64,000 nt of DNA from Anaerolineaceae bacterium (GTDB lineage: Bacteria > Chloroflexota > Anaerolineae > Promineifilales > Promineifilaceae): NCBI GenBank assembly GCA_002699125.1, contig PABI01000123.1:62001-126000 (forward strand), written 5' to 3'. Position numbers and translations under genes: made by a program. The notes below the pieces were generated by a model. It was not told the DNA's origin. It saw only the letters and a program-made list of their open reading frames with translations, and made no database searches. How positions within the stretch are numbered: the stretch's first letter is position 1; each line of letters begins with the position of its first letter. Shown here in pieces: positions 9,350 to 19,900 of this stretch.

Positions 9350-10366
9350 ATGAGTGATCAACCTTGGGCTTCAGGAATCAGTGAAATTCTCAAGCATGGT
9401 TTGTCCCTGTTGGACAAGGACACAGATACAAACCGGCGTCTAGCAATGATAAGTATCGACAATGCTGTTGAGCTAATGATTAAAACCTATCTTGGTTTGC
9501 CAAAACGTGTAGTTGGGTTCAAGATTTCTCGAAAAGAACTCTCAGAAATAAACTCTGGATTTCCAGATCTCCTTGACGGTTTAGAAAAATACGGAGTCGG
9601 TAAATTAAAGGGGCTGAATTTAGGGGAAATTGAATGGTATCATCGCCTAAGAAATGAACTTTATCATAATGGGAACGGATTAACTGTTGAACGGGAAAAG
9701 GTGTTAGTTTATTCAGAATTGGCTAAATTACTCTTTAATAATCTTTTTGGTTACGAGATCATCCATGAACCTACCAACGAAGAAATTCTAGGATTGTTCT
9801 TAAGAAAAATGGCAACTTTAATGAGTTTAGCGCCGATACACATGCTCCCAATATACTCCCAAAATGGAATCGTTGATAAAGATGTTGAAAAACGCATCGC
9901 AAAACTTTATGAAATCAGAGAGAAAATTGTGTTGGGTGAGAATGGTTACGGGATGCTTCTTAACAAGAAAACAATTTTTGAAGCTGAGGAATTGATTGTT
10001 TTTCTCGACAAAAATACAATAGAACTTAAAGAAAATCTACAAGAATTTGAAACCCTTACCGAACAGTACCTTAGTTTAAAAATAGAACGAACAGCTTTAG
10101 AGGCATCTTTGCCAGCCTTAAAGGAACAAATGGATAGGCTAAAGGGAAGAATAGATGACCTATTAAACAAAAATCTACTGTCTTGCCCACTCTGTGGCCA
10201 ACCAATCAGCGAGGACCATCGCGCAGTAGTGCTGCTTGAATTACAGTCGGAAGGAAGAGCTATAGGGGACCGTTATCGAGCAAATCAACAGACTATTCAA
10301 GCGCTATCCAGCTCCATCAAGCATCTGGAAACGTTAACGTTAAGGAATCCAACCGATCCTACATAA
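9350..10366 (+). CDS. HEPN-like N-terminal domain, coiled coil and CxxC zinc-hook-like motif
   Basis: RLRNELYH (Rx4H motif) in a helical N-terminus; coiled coil; LLSCPLCGQPISEDHR resembles a Rad50/SbcC zinc hook; AT-rich relative to flanks. Confidence 0.5.
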   Translation: MSDQPWASGISEILKHGLSLLDKDTDTNRRLAMISIDNAVELMIKTYLGLPKRVVGFKISRKELSEINSGFPDLLDGLEKYGVGKLKGLNLGEIEWYHRLRNELYHNGNGLTVEREKVLVYSELAKLLFNNLFGYEIIHEPTNEEILGLFLRKMATLMSLAPIHMLPIYSQNGIVDKDVEKRIAKLYEIREKIVLGENGYGMLLNKKTIFEAEELIVFLDKNTIELKENLQEFETLTEQYLSLKIERTALEASLPALKEQMDRLKGRIDDLLNKNLLSCPLCGQPISEDHRAVVLLELQSEGRAIGDRYRANQQTIQALSSSIKHLETLTLRNPTDPT

Positions 10367-10402
10367 TATCCCATCTTTTTTTTGGATTACTGCCTCCCAA
10401 AA

Positions 10403-10789
10403 TCACTGAATTGTGCCAGGGAAAAGGCGCACCCAAATCCAGGCGAGGGTCATCGTGGGGATGGCCTGGGTGAAAGGGACAAGCGACTCCACCATAGAGA
10501 CGCCGCGCAGCGCCTTTAGCCCCAGCCGGTCCAAAATAATCCAGGAAATAGGCGCAGCCAGAAAGTCCAGGGCAAAGTCAAGCAGGTCGATCATAAGAAC
10601 AACCAGAAACGGGGTGAGCAGCAAGGTTTGGCCAAAGGTAGCATCTGGGGGAATGTGGATGCGCTTGACCTGCCGCCAAACGATAAAGAGGAGCAGTAAA
10701 GCCAGAATGAGCGCCACGCCCATTAGCGTGAGAAGGGTAAGGCCAAAATTGCGTAAAAATTCAGCTGGGTCCATAGTGCATACTTTCAA
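10403..10789 (-). CDS. Small multi-TM membrane protein, unknown function
   Basis: Hydrophobic segments LTLMGVALILALLLLFIVW and LLTPFLVVLMIDLLDFALDFL. Confidence 0.5.
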   Translation of the reverse strand: MKVCTMDPAEFLRNFGLTLLTLMGVALILALLLLFIVWRQVKRIHIPPDATFGQTLLLTPFLVVLMIDLLDFALDFLAAPISWIILDRLGLKALRGVSMVESLVPFTQAIPTMTLAWIWVRLFPGTIQ

Positions 10790-10852
10790 TTTCCCGGAAA
10801 CTTTCAGGCAAGCTATTGGTTCAACCAGTAGTTCCTGGGGAAATGGTTGTTT

Positions 10853-11416
10853 CTAAAAAAATCCCTGCCACAAAAAGATAACAAAAATAAAAACGCCGCC
10901 AATAAATTGGATGACCGTGGCAATCCCCCAGCCGGCCAGCCCCCCAAGTCCCGACTTTTTAGCAATCTCCCAATCACCATGCTGCCAATATTCACCCAGC
11001 AGCAGCCCGGCAATGTAGCCGGCAATGGTGCCCACAATAGGAAATAGAAACGAGCCGACGATAGCGCCCGCTGTGCCAATCAGCATCGACTTGACGGAGG
11101 CGCCCCCTTTTTTGGTGCCGAACAGAGTAAGCCAGATATCAGACGTGCCGGTGAACAGGGCAATAAAGCTGATGACGATGATAGAAGTGGTGGAAACGGC
11201 CGTAAATCCATCCACCCACGCATACACAAACACAATCACCCACATCAGCAACACCCCGGGAATAATGGGAATGATAGTGCCAATGAGGCTTACCAACAAC
11301 AGAAAAATGACAAAACCAAGGGAAACTGCTTCAAATAGCTGGGCCACAATGCCTCCGACCAAATTAATTTTCAGGTGCGACACACTTTCTCTAGAAGTCT
11401 CGGTTAACAAAATCAC
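10853..11416 (-). CDS. DUF456-like membrane protein
   Basis: GTIIPIIPGVLLMWVIVFVYAW and GAIVGSFLFPIVGTIAGYIAGLLLGEY pattern. Confidence 0.7.
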   Translation of the reverse strand: MILLTETSRESVSHLKINLVGGIVAQLFEAVSLGFVIFLLLVSLIGTIIPIIPGVLLMWVIVFVYAWVDGFTAVSTTSIIVISFIALFTGTSDIWLTLFGTKKGGASVKSMLIGTAGAIVGSFLFPIVGTIAGYIAGLLLGEYWQHGDWEIAKKSGLGGLAGWGIATVIQFIGGVFIFVIFLWQGFF

Positions 11417-11494
11417 ATATCAAAGTGCGTTGCACCTCTGGTAGTTAATTTTACCGGTGAACTGTACGCAGGGAGCAACTGATCGTCGCAAAGA

Positions 11495-12724
11495 TTAGAG
11501 GGAACGGTAAGCCAGCAAAAAGCGCTCAAACACGTTAGCGAGATACGGCCGTAACTGCAAAAAGCCGTGCAGCGGCGTGTCAACAAAGTCATGATCGGCC
11601 ATTCGGTTTACCTTTTGCCAGGTGTATCGATTGGGCATCTCTTCAAACCAGGTGGCAAAATGGGGGAACCAGTTGGTGAGCACATACAGGCAGCGCGCCG
11701 CCGGGATGGCCTGGCGCATGGCCCGCGTATTAATGCGATTGCCCAACCGCTGCGACAAAGCCAGCATGTAGCTGTCGATCATTGTCTCTTCATCCACGGG
11801 CCAGGTTGGTCGTGTTCTCAAGTTAGGCGCACTTTCGGCGTCATCCAGCAGGCTGAACTGCTCAATGAAGCTGATCAAGTCACAGATGCCGGGGCCGATT
11901 GCGGCCGTTTGCCAGCTGGTTAGCCGCTGGTCCTCAAAAACGGTGACGCGCCAGCGCCGATTATTGGGATCGCCATGCAGCAAGGTATACGGTAGCTGGC
12001 GCAGCGGCTCCAGCAAAGGCACCGGATCATCCAAAAGATCGGCAACGGCCGTTAAATGCGACTCGCCCAAAATGCCCGGCCAGCCACCCAAATCACGCAT
12101 CACCACCAGCCCGTTGGCCGCCTGCAAAAAGAGCGGTGCCAGCTGTCCGGCCTGTGACAAGGCATGTTCAGACAATACCGCGGCTGGCCCTTCCTCAAAA
12201 TAAACCGATTGCTCAGCCACCAGCGACTCCCACCGGTACGCCGAGCGATCCAGCAGCAGGCCCAGGCCAGCGTTTGTTAGATCGGCCGTTTTGTCGAAGA
12301 ATACAGCGTGCAGATGGGCCAGTTTTTCCACAATGGCATTGATATCTTCGGTGGACCATCTTTCGGGAGAAATATCGTTGGGCACATCATCCAGCACGGC
12401 CCAGCCTTCGCCGTTGGGCTCTGCCTGATGCAAAAAGTGGCAGCCAGGGACCAGCTCTGGCAGGCGGGGAGCAAACTCCAGGTAAAACGCAGCTTCTGCG
12501 GCATTAATGTACCGCCCAATAAAGGCGATGGGATCAGAATGACCGGCCAATGACAGGAGGTAGCGCGTCATGCGGCGGCTGGATTGGGTATGCGGTCTGA
12601 TCGGTTTGGCAGATACGGCCGTTACCACCAACTCTTCCACTTCCATATGATCGCGCAGGAGCGCCGTCCAGGCATTGGGATCGCGTCTTTGCAGTTGGGT
12701 GGCCAGTAATTTTGATTGTCTCAT
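11495..12724 (-). CDS. Aminoglycoside phosphotransferase/kinase-like (APH fold) protein
   Basis: LPYTLLHGDPNNRRWRV (HGDxxxxN variant) and TAAIGPGICDLISFIEQ. Confidence 0.65.
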   Translation of the reverse strand: MRQSKLLATQLQRRDPNAWTALLRDHMEVEELVVTAVSAKPIRPHTQSSRRMTRYLLSLAGHSDPIAFIGRYINAAEAAFYLEFAPRLPELVPGCHFLHQAEPNGEGWAVLDDVPNDISPERWSTEDINAIVEKLAHLHAVFFDKTADLTNAGLGLLLDRSAYRWESLVAEQSVYFEEGPAAVLSEHALSQAGQLAPLFLQAANGLVVMRDLGGWPGILGESHLTAVADLLDDPVPLLEPLRQLPYTLLHGDPNNRRWRVTVFEDQRLTSWQTAAIGPGICDLISFIEQFSLLDDAESAPNLRTRPTWPVDEETMIDSYMLALSQRLGNRINTRAMRQAIPAARCLYVLTNWFPHFATWFEEMPNRYTWQKVNRMADHDFVDTPLHGFLQLRPYLANVFERFLLAYRSL

Positions 12725-12938
12725 TGCGGCTACATTGTAAAAGCTAAGTGGACACCTGACAAGCGACGACGAGACAATGAGAGCAATTCGTTTGGCCTAT
12801 TTACAAACTTCTCAGGCAGACCTGCCCCCAAATTGTCACCAATTTACCCAGATGCGGAACTTTTCTCCCAGAGACGACGTTTTCCCAGTAACCCTGGGGA
12901 ATTTATCAAGCAAAACATCAAAAATCAGGAGAGAGAAA

Positions 12939-13886
12939 ATGAACGCCAAACGTTTTTCCTGGCTGGCGGCGATGGTCGCCATGCTGCTGGTGCTGGCTGC
13001 CTGCGCCACCCAAGCAGAAACGGTGGAAGTAACGCGCGTGGTAACTGAGACGGTTGTGATGGAAGGCGAAACAGTGGAGGTTACCCGCGTGGTGACCGAA
13101 ACCGTTACCAAAAGTGCCGAGGCCTCTTTGCCCAATGGGCAACCACAAGCGCGGCTCATCATCAAAAATGGGGAGCTGGCGATTATGGTGATAGATACAG
13201 AAACGGCCGTCGCCACCGCCACCCAACTTGTTGCCGATCTGGGCGGCTACATCATCAGCCAGCAAATCTTCGACACACAGTTTGGCCTGAGTGCCGCCAA
13301 TATGCAGCTGGCCGTGCCGGTGACCCAGTTTGAAACTGCCTTGAACCAGCTGCGCGAACTGGGCCAGGTAACCAACGATTTTGCCGGTGGTCAAGACATC
13401 ACCGACGAGTACGTCGATTTAGGCTCGAAGTTAGATAACTTGATTGCCACTCGCGACCGCCTGCGCACCTTCCTGGATGACGCCGAAACCGTTGAAGAAG
13501 CGCTGCACGTCAATGACCAGCTTAAGCAGGTTGAGGAGGAGATCGCCATTATTCAAGGGCGACGTAATTACCTCAGCGACCAGGCCGCCTTTTCCACCAT
13601 TGACCTTTCGCTGCAACCGCTGCTGCCTACGCCAACACCTTCCCCCATTCCCACGGCCGAATCATGGCAGCCGGGCAACACGGCGAAGATAGCCATGGTC
13701 AACCTACAAGAATCAGCCCAGCAAACGGCCGATTTTTCCATCTACTACGGCATTATGTGTGGCCCCTGGCTGCTGCTCCTTGGTTTGGGCGTCTGGATTT
13801 TCAGCCGAATCAGGCAGCGCTTCACTACAGCTATCCCTCAGCGGGAAGGGGATAGCCAGGAAAACGAAACGCACGAATCTGCCTGA
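12939..13886 (+). CDS. DUF4349-type lipoprotein
   Basis: Lipobox LLVLAAC; duplicated ETVEVTRVVTETV linker; VTDEYVDLGSKLDNL-type DUF4349 core; C-terminal TM; ATG at 12939. Confidence 0.75.
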   Translation: MNAKRFSWLAAMVAMLLVLAACATQAETVEVTRVVTETVVMEGETVEVTRVVTETVTKSAEASLPNGQPQARLIIKNGELAIMVIDTETAVATATQLVADLGGYIISQQIFDTQFGLSAANMQLAVPVTQFETALNQLRELGQVTNDFAGGQDITDEYVDLGSKLDNLIATRDRLRTFLDDAETVEEALHVNDQLKQVEEEIAIIQGRRNYLSDQAAFSTIDLSLQPLLPTPTPSPIPTAESWQPGNTAKIAMVNLQESAQQTADFSIYYGIMCGPWLLLLGLGVWIFSRIRQRFTTAIPQREGDSQENETHESA

Positions 13887-14066
13887 GCTTATCACCTTTG
13901 TGATTGATTTGTTTGGCTGATGTTAGTTTTATGAAAGCGCGATAACGGTTAAGCATGATAATCTAATGATGTATCGAGTTTGGGCTGTGTAGCAAATCAC
14001 AGAAAAACTTTTGAAAAGAAGCAACATTTCTTGTGATTGGCTTAAATGACACTTAGGAGGTGCAAC

Positions 14067-14171
14067 GTGATCGCAATTCAACTCTCAACGATTATCATTA
14101 TTGCGCTTATCGCGCTCATCATTGGCATCATTGTTGGTGTATCGATGAGCCGGCCAGTGTCCAGATTTTAA
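14067..14171 (+). CDS. 34-aa small membrane protein (GTG start), not in the ORF track
   Basis: AGGAGGTGCAACGTG (strong RBS 6 nt from GTG); translates MIAIQLSTIIIIALIALIIGIIVGVSMSRPVSRF. Confidence 0.5.
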   Translation: MIAIQLSTIIIIALIALIIGIIVGVSMSRPVSRF

Positions 14172-14262
14172 GTAGGCAGATGAAGTAAGAAACGGCCGTA
14201 ACTGGCCACAAACAGTGGCACCTAGGTGCTTGATTACTTCTCAATAATATTGTACCTTTTCC

Positions 14263-14310
14263 CGCAGGTGATTGAGGTCCTCGACCTTAATTATTTGCGG
14301 GTTTTTCTTT
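14263..14310 (+). terminator. Terminator-like hairpin followed by T tract
   Basis: CCCGCA...TGCGGG enclosing AGGTCCTCGACCT, then GTTTTTCTTTTC. Confidence 0.6.
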
Positions 14311-14432
14311 TCTGCCTGATGGGGTACTCGCCAACCGATTCCGCCAACACGCTTGATTTGTTAATAACAACTGAAAATCTTCATTGAGACCTTAACCAAA
14401 CGATGTCATTCTTTGTGCATGGAGGAAGTTCG

Positions 14433-16748
14433 ATGAAAAAAGTACTTTTTATCTTGAGCGTGTTGATTCTCTTAACTATTACCATTTCATACGCTGGCAC
14501 TGTCCAACTCAAGGCCGCTCCAGCCGTTCCTGAGGCAGTCACGCCGGATGACCCACAGGTTCCCGGAATGGGAATAATTACAAGCCGAACGATGCGAGAC
14601 GGCCGTATGGCCACTTCTAACCAGGCCATTTTAGGCCCACAAAGCTGCACCCACATGGGCGATCCCTACTCTCCGCTGGATAGCACCTGGGCAACTGGAC
14701 CCTACACCTATACCTATCGCATTTATATTCCACCCACCTATGACCATGATGTTATCCGCGTGGAACTCTTCGACCCGGACTCCATGAACGCAGACCTCAA
14801 CTCATTTACCATTAACCGATCCAATACGGCTATTAACAACGGCCTTTCAGCGTTGGCTTCTAAAAGTTGTGGTGTAAATGGCGGCAGTTCAAGCCGGATT
14901 CAGCCTTGCCTCCTGCATACCGATGAGTTGGACTTGGTGAACGGCGCCCCTAACCTGGATCTGGATGAGGTAAATCCATATTGGTTTGTGCGCATCGACG
15001 AAAACCGTGTCCGAACTTCAGAAACAACGTGCGGTAGTCCCGCAGGCTACACAGCCAGCGCCAATACTCAAACGCGCTACAGCTTGTCCTACTTCGCCGA
15101 AAATCCTGATAGCACCATTGTAAAAATTCCCCTGGTAGATTACTTTGGGCAAACTGGGGATGGCGTTCGTGACGCAGGTGACCACCAGACAGATATGCGA
15201 TGGGTATCACCGGGAGCTAATGTGCCGTTTTCCACCATCGACGATCCTGGTGTCACTGTACCCGCTACGCCAAGAACCGTAGACAGTTTTGAAATTGATC
15301 TGACAACCGATGTACCCAATATTCTTGTCGAGCCAAACACCGGCGCAAGGTATCTCTATTTGGACGTACAGGCCATGAGTGGTACTTCGGAAAATGGGTA
15401 TGAAGTTTGGGCAGGTCTAGCTGATTATGTAAACATTGTCCCCAGTGAGGTGAATGCTCGCAATTTGTATCTACTCAATCATCCAGGTTCGCATGATTCT
15501 CAGGGGGTGGAAGTTACGGCCGTTAACACCCTCGTCCAAAATTCCAACTTCAACGATCCACTTGGTATTCCCCTAGCATACGTCGGGCCAGAACTAGCCG
15601 GTGAAACGATGCATATTACCATGTTTGACAGTGAGTTCGGTGCTCAACCACCATTGATTTTCTACTTTGATACGATCGCCTTCACACCTGATAATAGCAA
15701 CCTACTTGGCTATGATCCTGATCAGACTGATTGGGCTGTGGCCTTTGCGGTTGCGGGACGAGATGATCCAGATGGAATCGCTGAAGGCATTCGCTGTACG
15801 CCAGATGACTGTAATAATCAGTGGGTTGTTCCAGCCTATCAAATTTCCATCCCAGGCGATTTAAGCAGTTGCGATTGGCAAAATCCCACAGCAGAAGGCT
15901 GCACGCCCTTTTACGGCGGTCGCCTCATGGCACTTTACGATGGTGGTTTTTCAGATACTTACACCTGGGAGCTTTCCGCAGTTTTAGACAACGTTCCGAT
16001 TGATCAAACCGCCGGCTGTACCGCCTTTCCCATTGGTATTCACGAAGTAGCCCGTTCCGTCACTGCACCAGGTGCGGGCAGCAATCCGTATCCAGACGGA
16101 GGTGATTTTAGCTACCCATCCAACCCGCCAAACTATGCCAGCTTCCTGGATCATCAGGATGATGTGCCGCTGCTCAACGCCACGCCCGGCGATATTTTCC
16201 GCGTGCAAAATGGCTTTGGCGATGGCAACTTCAGCTGGCTGGTATGGAATGTTGGCATGGCCGCAGATTCAAATACGTTAGCATACAGCCTTACCTGGCC
16301 TGGCGACAGCACAGATTACAATCCATGCAGCGGGCCGGGCTGTCCCGGTGGTGCAGGCATTCCAGGCTCTGGCTTCCCTTACAATGTTCGCGGCTACATT
16401 GAACCGGTCGATCCGACAGACCAAGCTTTACATATTGGTGACTGGTTAGCCAGCAGCGCCAGCGGAATTAGCGCTTCTACTGTACAGACCCAACTGCAAA
16501 CCCACATTAACTTAGAACGCACATTGCGTTTGCCTGTTTGGAATGCTAGCACAGGTATCGGGGTAAACGGCCGTTTCCAAACCACCCAGTTCGCTATCTT
16601 TCGCATCCTTGGCTACAACATCACGGAAAACTGGCTCCTGCTCGAATTTTTGGGCTTTGATTCCAGCTGTGGCCAGGTACCGGTCGCCCCGCCCTCGGCC
16701 GACAAATTGCTCTATTTGCCGATCATCGTCAAAAACACGTCGGATTAA
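14433..16748 (+). CDS. Secreted protein of unknown function (paralog of the next gene)
   Basis: Signal peptide MKKVLFILSVLILLTITISYAG; RBS GGAGGAAG; extensive colinear similarity to the 16913-20581 product. Confidence 0.75.
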   Translation: MKKVLFILSVLILLTITISYAGTVQLKAAPAVPEAVTPDDPQVPGMGIITSRTMRDGRMATSNQAILGPQSCTHMGDPYSPLDSTWATGPYTYTYRIYIPPTYDHDVIRVELFDPDSMNADLNSFTINRSNTAINNGLSALASKSCGVNGGSSSRIQPCLLHTDELDLVNGAPNLDLDEVNPYWFVRIDENRVRTSETTCGSPAGYTASANTQTRYSLSYFAENPDSTIVKIPLVDYFGQTGDGVRDAGDHQTDMRWVSPGANVPFSTIDDPGVTVPATPRTVDSFEIDLTTDVPNILVEPNTGARYLYLDVQAMSGTSENGYEVWAGLADYVNIVPSEVNARNLYLLNHPGSHDSQGVEVTAVNTLVQNSNFNDPLGIPLAYVGPELAGETMHITMFDSEFGAQPPLIFYFDTIAFTPDNSNLLGYDPDQTDWAVAFAVAGRDDPDGIAEGIRCTPDDCNNQWVVPAYQISIPGDLSSCDWQNPTAEGCTPFYGGRLMALYDGGFSDTYTWELSAVLDNVPIDQTAGCTAFPIGIHEVARSVTAPGAGSNPYPDGGDFSYPSNPPNYASFLDHQDDVPLLNATPGDIFRVQNGFGDGNFSWLVWNVGMAADSNTLAYSLTWPGDSTDYNPCSGPGCPGGAGIPGSGFPYNVRGYIEPVDPTDQALHIGDWLASSASGISASTVQTQLQTHINLERTLRLPVWNASTGIGVNGRFQTTQFAIFRILGYNITENWLLLEFLGFDSSCGQVPVAPPSADKLLYLPIIVKNTSD

Positions 16749-16912
16749 CGTCATGCTAACTCGCCAGCGTCCCTTTAAATTTTTAAGTGATTCCTTTGCA
16801 AAGCGTACTCTTCTCATCGGAAATAAAAAGGAAACAAAAAGCTTCATCTCAATTCACGATGTTTTACCGGTTCATCAAAGTTCCACAAATAAATTGTGGG
16901 GGAGTAAAAAAG

Positions 16913-19900
16913 ATGAAAAAAGCATTTCTGGTCATCAGTTTGTTTGTTCTTTTAACCGCAACCGTCTATTCAGGCAGCATGCGGTTGCAGGCGGCATCGC
17001 CGGCACCGCAAGGGTCCACGCCAATTGATCCTATCTTTCCCGGAGTGGGGGTGATCACAAGCCAAACGATGGCAGACGGCCGTATCGCTACCTCCAACCA
17101 GGGCATTTTTGGCCCGCAAAGCTGCGTTCACTTAGGTGATCCATACTCCCCGCTAGACAGCCCGTGGGTGCCCGGCCCGTACACTTACACCTATCGCATT
17201 TACATTCCCCCGACCTATGCCCACGATGTGGTTCGGGTTGAACTGTTTGATCCGGATTCTATGAATACGGCCGTTAACAGCCTAACCATTAATCGTTCCA
17301 ACATCGCGATTAACAATGGACTTGAAGCCGTCTCCTCAAAAACCTGCGGCTCAGATGGAGGCAGTTCATCTCAGATTCAACCTTGCCTGCTGCGCACCGA
17401 TGAACTCAATTTAGTTTCCGCTCCCCCAAATTTAGACCTGGACCAGGTAAATCCGTTTTGGTTTGTCCGCATTGATGAAAATCGCATCCGCAATAACCCT
17501 ACATCATGTGGTTCGCCTGGCAGTTACACAACAAGCGCCAATACCCAAACGCGCTACAGCCTGTCTTATTTCGCCCAAAATCCTGACAGCACCATCGCAA
17601 AGATTCCTCTCGTTACTTACTTTGGCCAAACAGGCGACGGTGTCCGCGACAATGGCGATCATCTGACCGACATGCGTTGGGTATCACCCGGTGCCGATGT
17701 TCCTTTCTCTACGGTTGATGATCCTGGCGTCACCGTGCCGGCAACCCCCATTACCACAGACAGCTTTGAAATTGATCTCACCAGCGACGTACCCAACATC
17801 ATGGTCGATCCGGCTACCGGCGCGCGGTATCTGTACCTAGATGTGCAGGCCATGAGCGGCAGTTCGGAAAATGGGTATGAAATCTGGGCCGGTCCCCCTG
17901 ATTATGTAAACAGCGTTCCCAGCGAGGTGAATGCCCGAAATTTGCATATTCTGAATCATCCAGGTTCGCATGATTCGCAAGGGGTGGAGATTACGGCCGT
18001 TAACACCCTCGTCCAAAATACCAATTTCAGCGATCCTCAAGACATTCCCTTGGCCTACATAGGCCCAGAAGCAGCTGGTCTAGAGTTGCAAATTGCTATG
18101 TACGACAGTGATTCTGGTGCGGAACCACCCTTGATTTTCTACTTTGATACAATTGCCTTCACGCCCGATGATGGCAATCCACTCGGCTATGATCCGGCTC
18201 AAACTGACTGGGCAATGGCCTTTGGCGTCACCGGGCAAGACGACCCTGACGGAGTAGCCGAAGGTGTGCGCTGCCTGCCCGGCAACTGTAACACCCAGTG
18301 GGTCGATCCGTCTTACCAGATCACCATCCCAGGAGATTTGAGCAACTGCGATTGGCAAAATCCTACGGCCGAAACTTGTACGCCCTTTTACGGAGGCCGC
18401 CTTATGGCCCGTTACGATGGCGGTTTCTCAGATACCTATGCCTGGGATTTTGGTCCATCTAATGGTGAGCTACCCAACAACTCCACCGCAGGCTGCTCCG
18501 CCTTCCCCATTGCCATTCATGAAGGGGCACGCTCAGTTAGTGATCCCGCAAACGGAGGCATCAATCCTTATCCCGGTGCAGGCGAGTTCAGCTACCCGTC
18601 CAATCCACCAACCTACGAAAGCTTCCTGAATCATCAGGATGATATACCTTTGCTTAACGCCACACCGGGCACTATTTACCGCGTACAAAACGGTCTTGGT
18701 ACCGGCAACTTTAGCTGGCTTGTGTGGAACACTGGCATATCTGCCAGTGCAGCAACTTTAGCCAATAGCCTCACCTGGCCCGGTGATGCCACCGATTACA
18801 CTAATCATGGAGACGGAGGGATTGGTATTCCTGGCTCAGGTTTTTCATATAATGTGCGTGGCTACATTGAGCCGGGCGATCCCACCGACCAGGCCCTGCA
18901 CATTGGTGATTGGATCGCAGGAAGTACGGGCAGCATCAATTCATCTGCTGTACAAGACGTGGTAAATGGCCATATTGACCTGGAGCGTACGCTGCGTTTG
19001 CCTGTTTGGGATGTCATATCGGGCATTGGGGCAAGCGGCCGTTTCCAAACGTCCCAATTCGGCATTTTCCGCCTGATTGGCTACAGCATTGACCAAACTG
19101 GCGGGGGATCATGGCTCTTGCTTGAATTTTTAGGCCTGGACAACAGCTGTGGGCAGCTGCCGCCCGATACAATTACCACAACCTTTAATCCGGTAGCGGA
19201 CGCCAGCGTGCTCTCCAACCGGCCCGACAACAATTTTGGCGGCAGCCAACTGCGGCTGGATGCCGCGCCCACAGTCAACTCTTATCTGCGCTTTGACGTG
19301 CAGGGGCTAACGGGCACGGTCACCAACGCCACGCTGCGACTGTACGTGCAAAGCACCTCGTTGGCCGGCTTCACCGCGCATGAGGTAGCCGACAACAGCT
19401 GGGCCGAAGGTGGCATTACGTTTAACAATGCCCCGGCCATCGGTGCCGCTATTAACGGCTCCGGAGCAACCACGGCGGACAGCTATGTGGAAGTGGATGT
19501 GACCTCTTACGTCATGGGGAATGGGCTGGTCAGCCTGGCCCTCACCACAACAGACACATTGCTGCTCGCTGCCCAAAGCCGCGAAGGAGCCAATCCGCCA
19601 GAGCTGATTGTGGAAACCACAGCTGGCGGGCCAACGCCAACCAACACGCCAGCACCGCCAACACCCACCGTCACGGCGTCAGTAACTGCCACATCAACGG
19701 CGACCGTGACAGCGTCGCCCACGCCAACAGCGACGATAACGTCAACCCCAACCAACAGCCCGACGCCAACAAGTACACCGGTCGACCCGACACCAACCTT
19801 TACGCCAACACCTCGCTGTGATGTTCAGTTCGAGGGGAACCCCATTGCCGGAAACAACTTTGTCCTTGTTACCGGGGAGGTAGACACTCACGTCACTGTC

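Noticed and set aside
19620-19820. DNA repeats rich in ACGCCAACA
   Set aside because: Explained by Thr/Pro-rich protein linker coding, not a separate element
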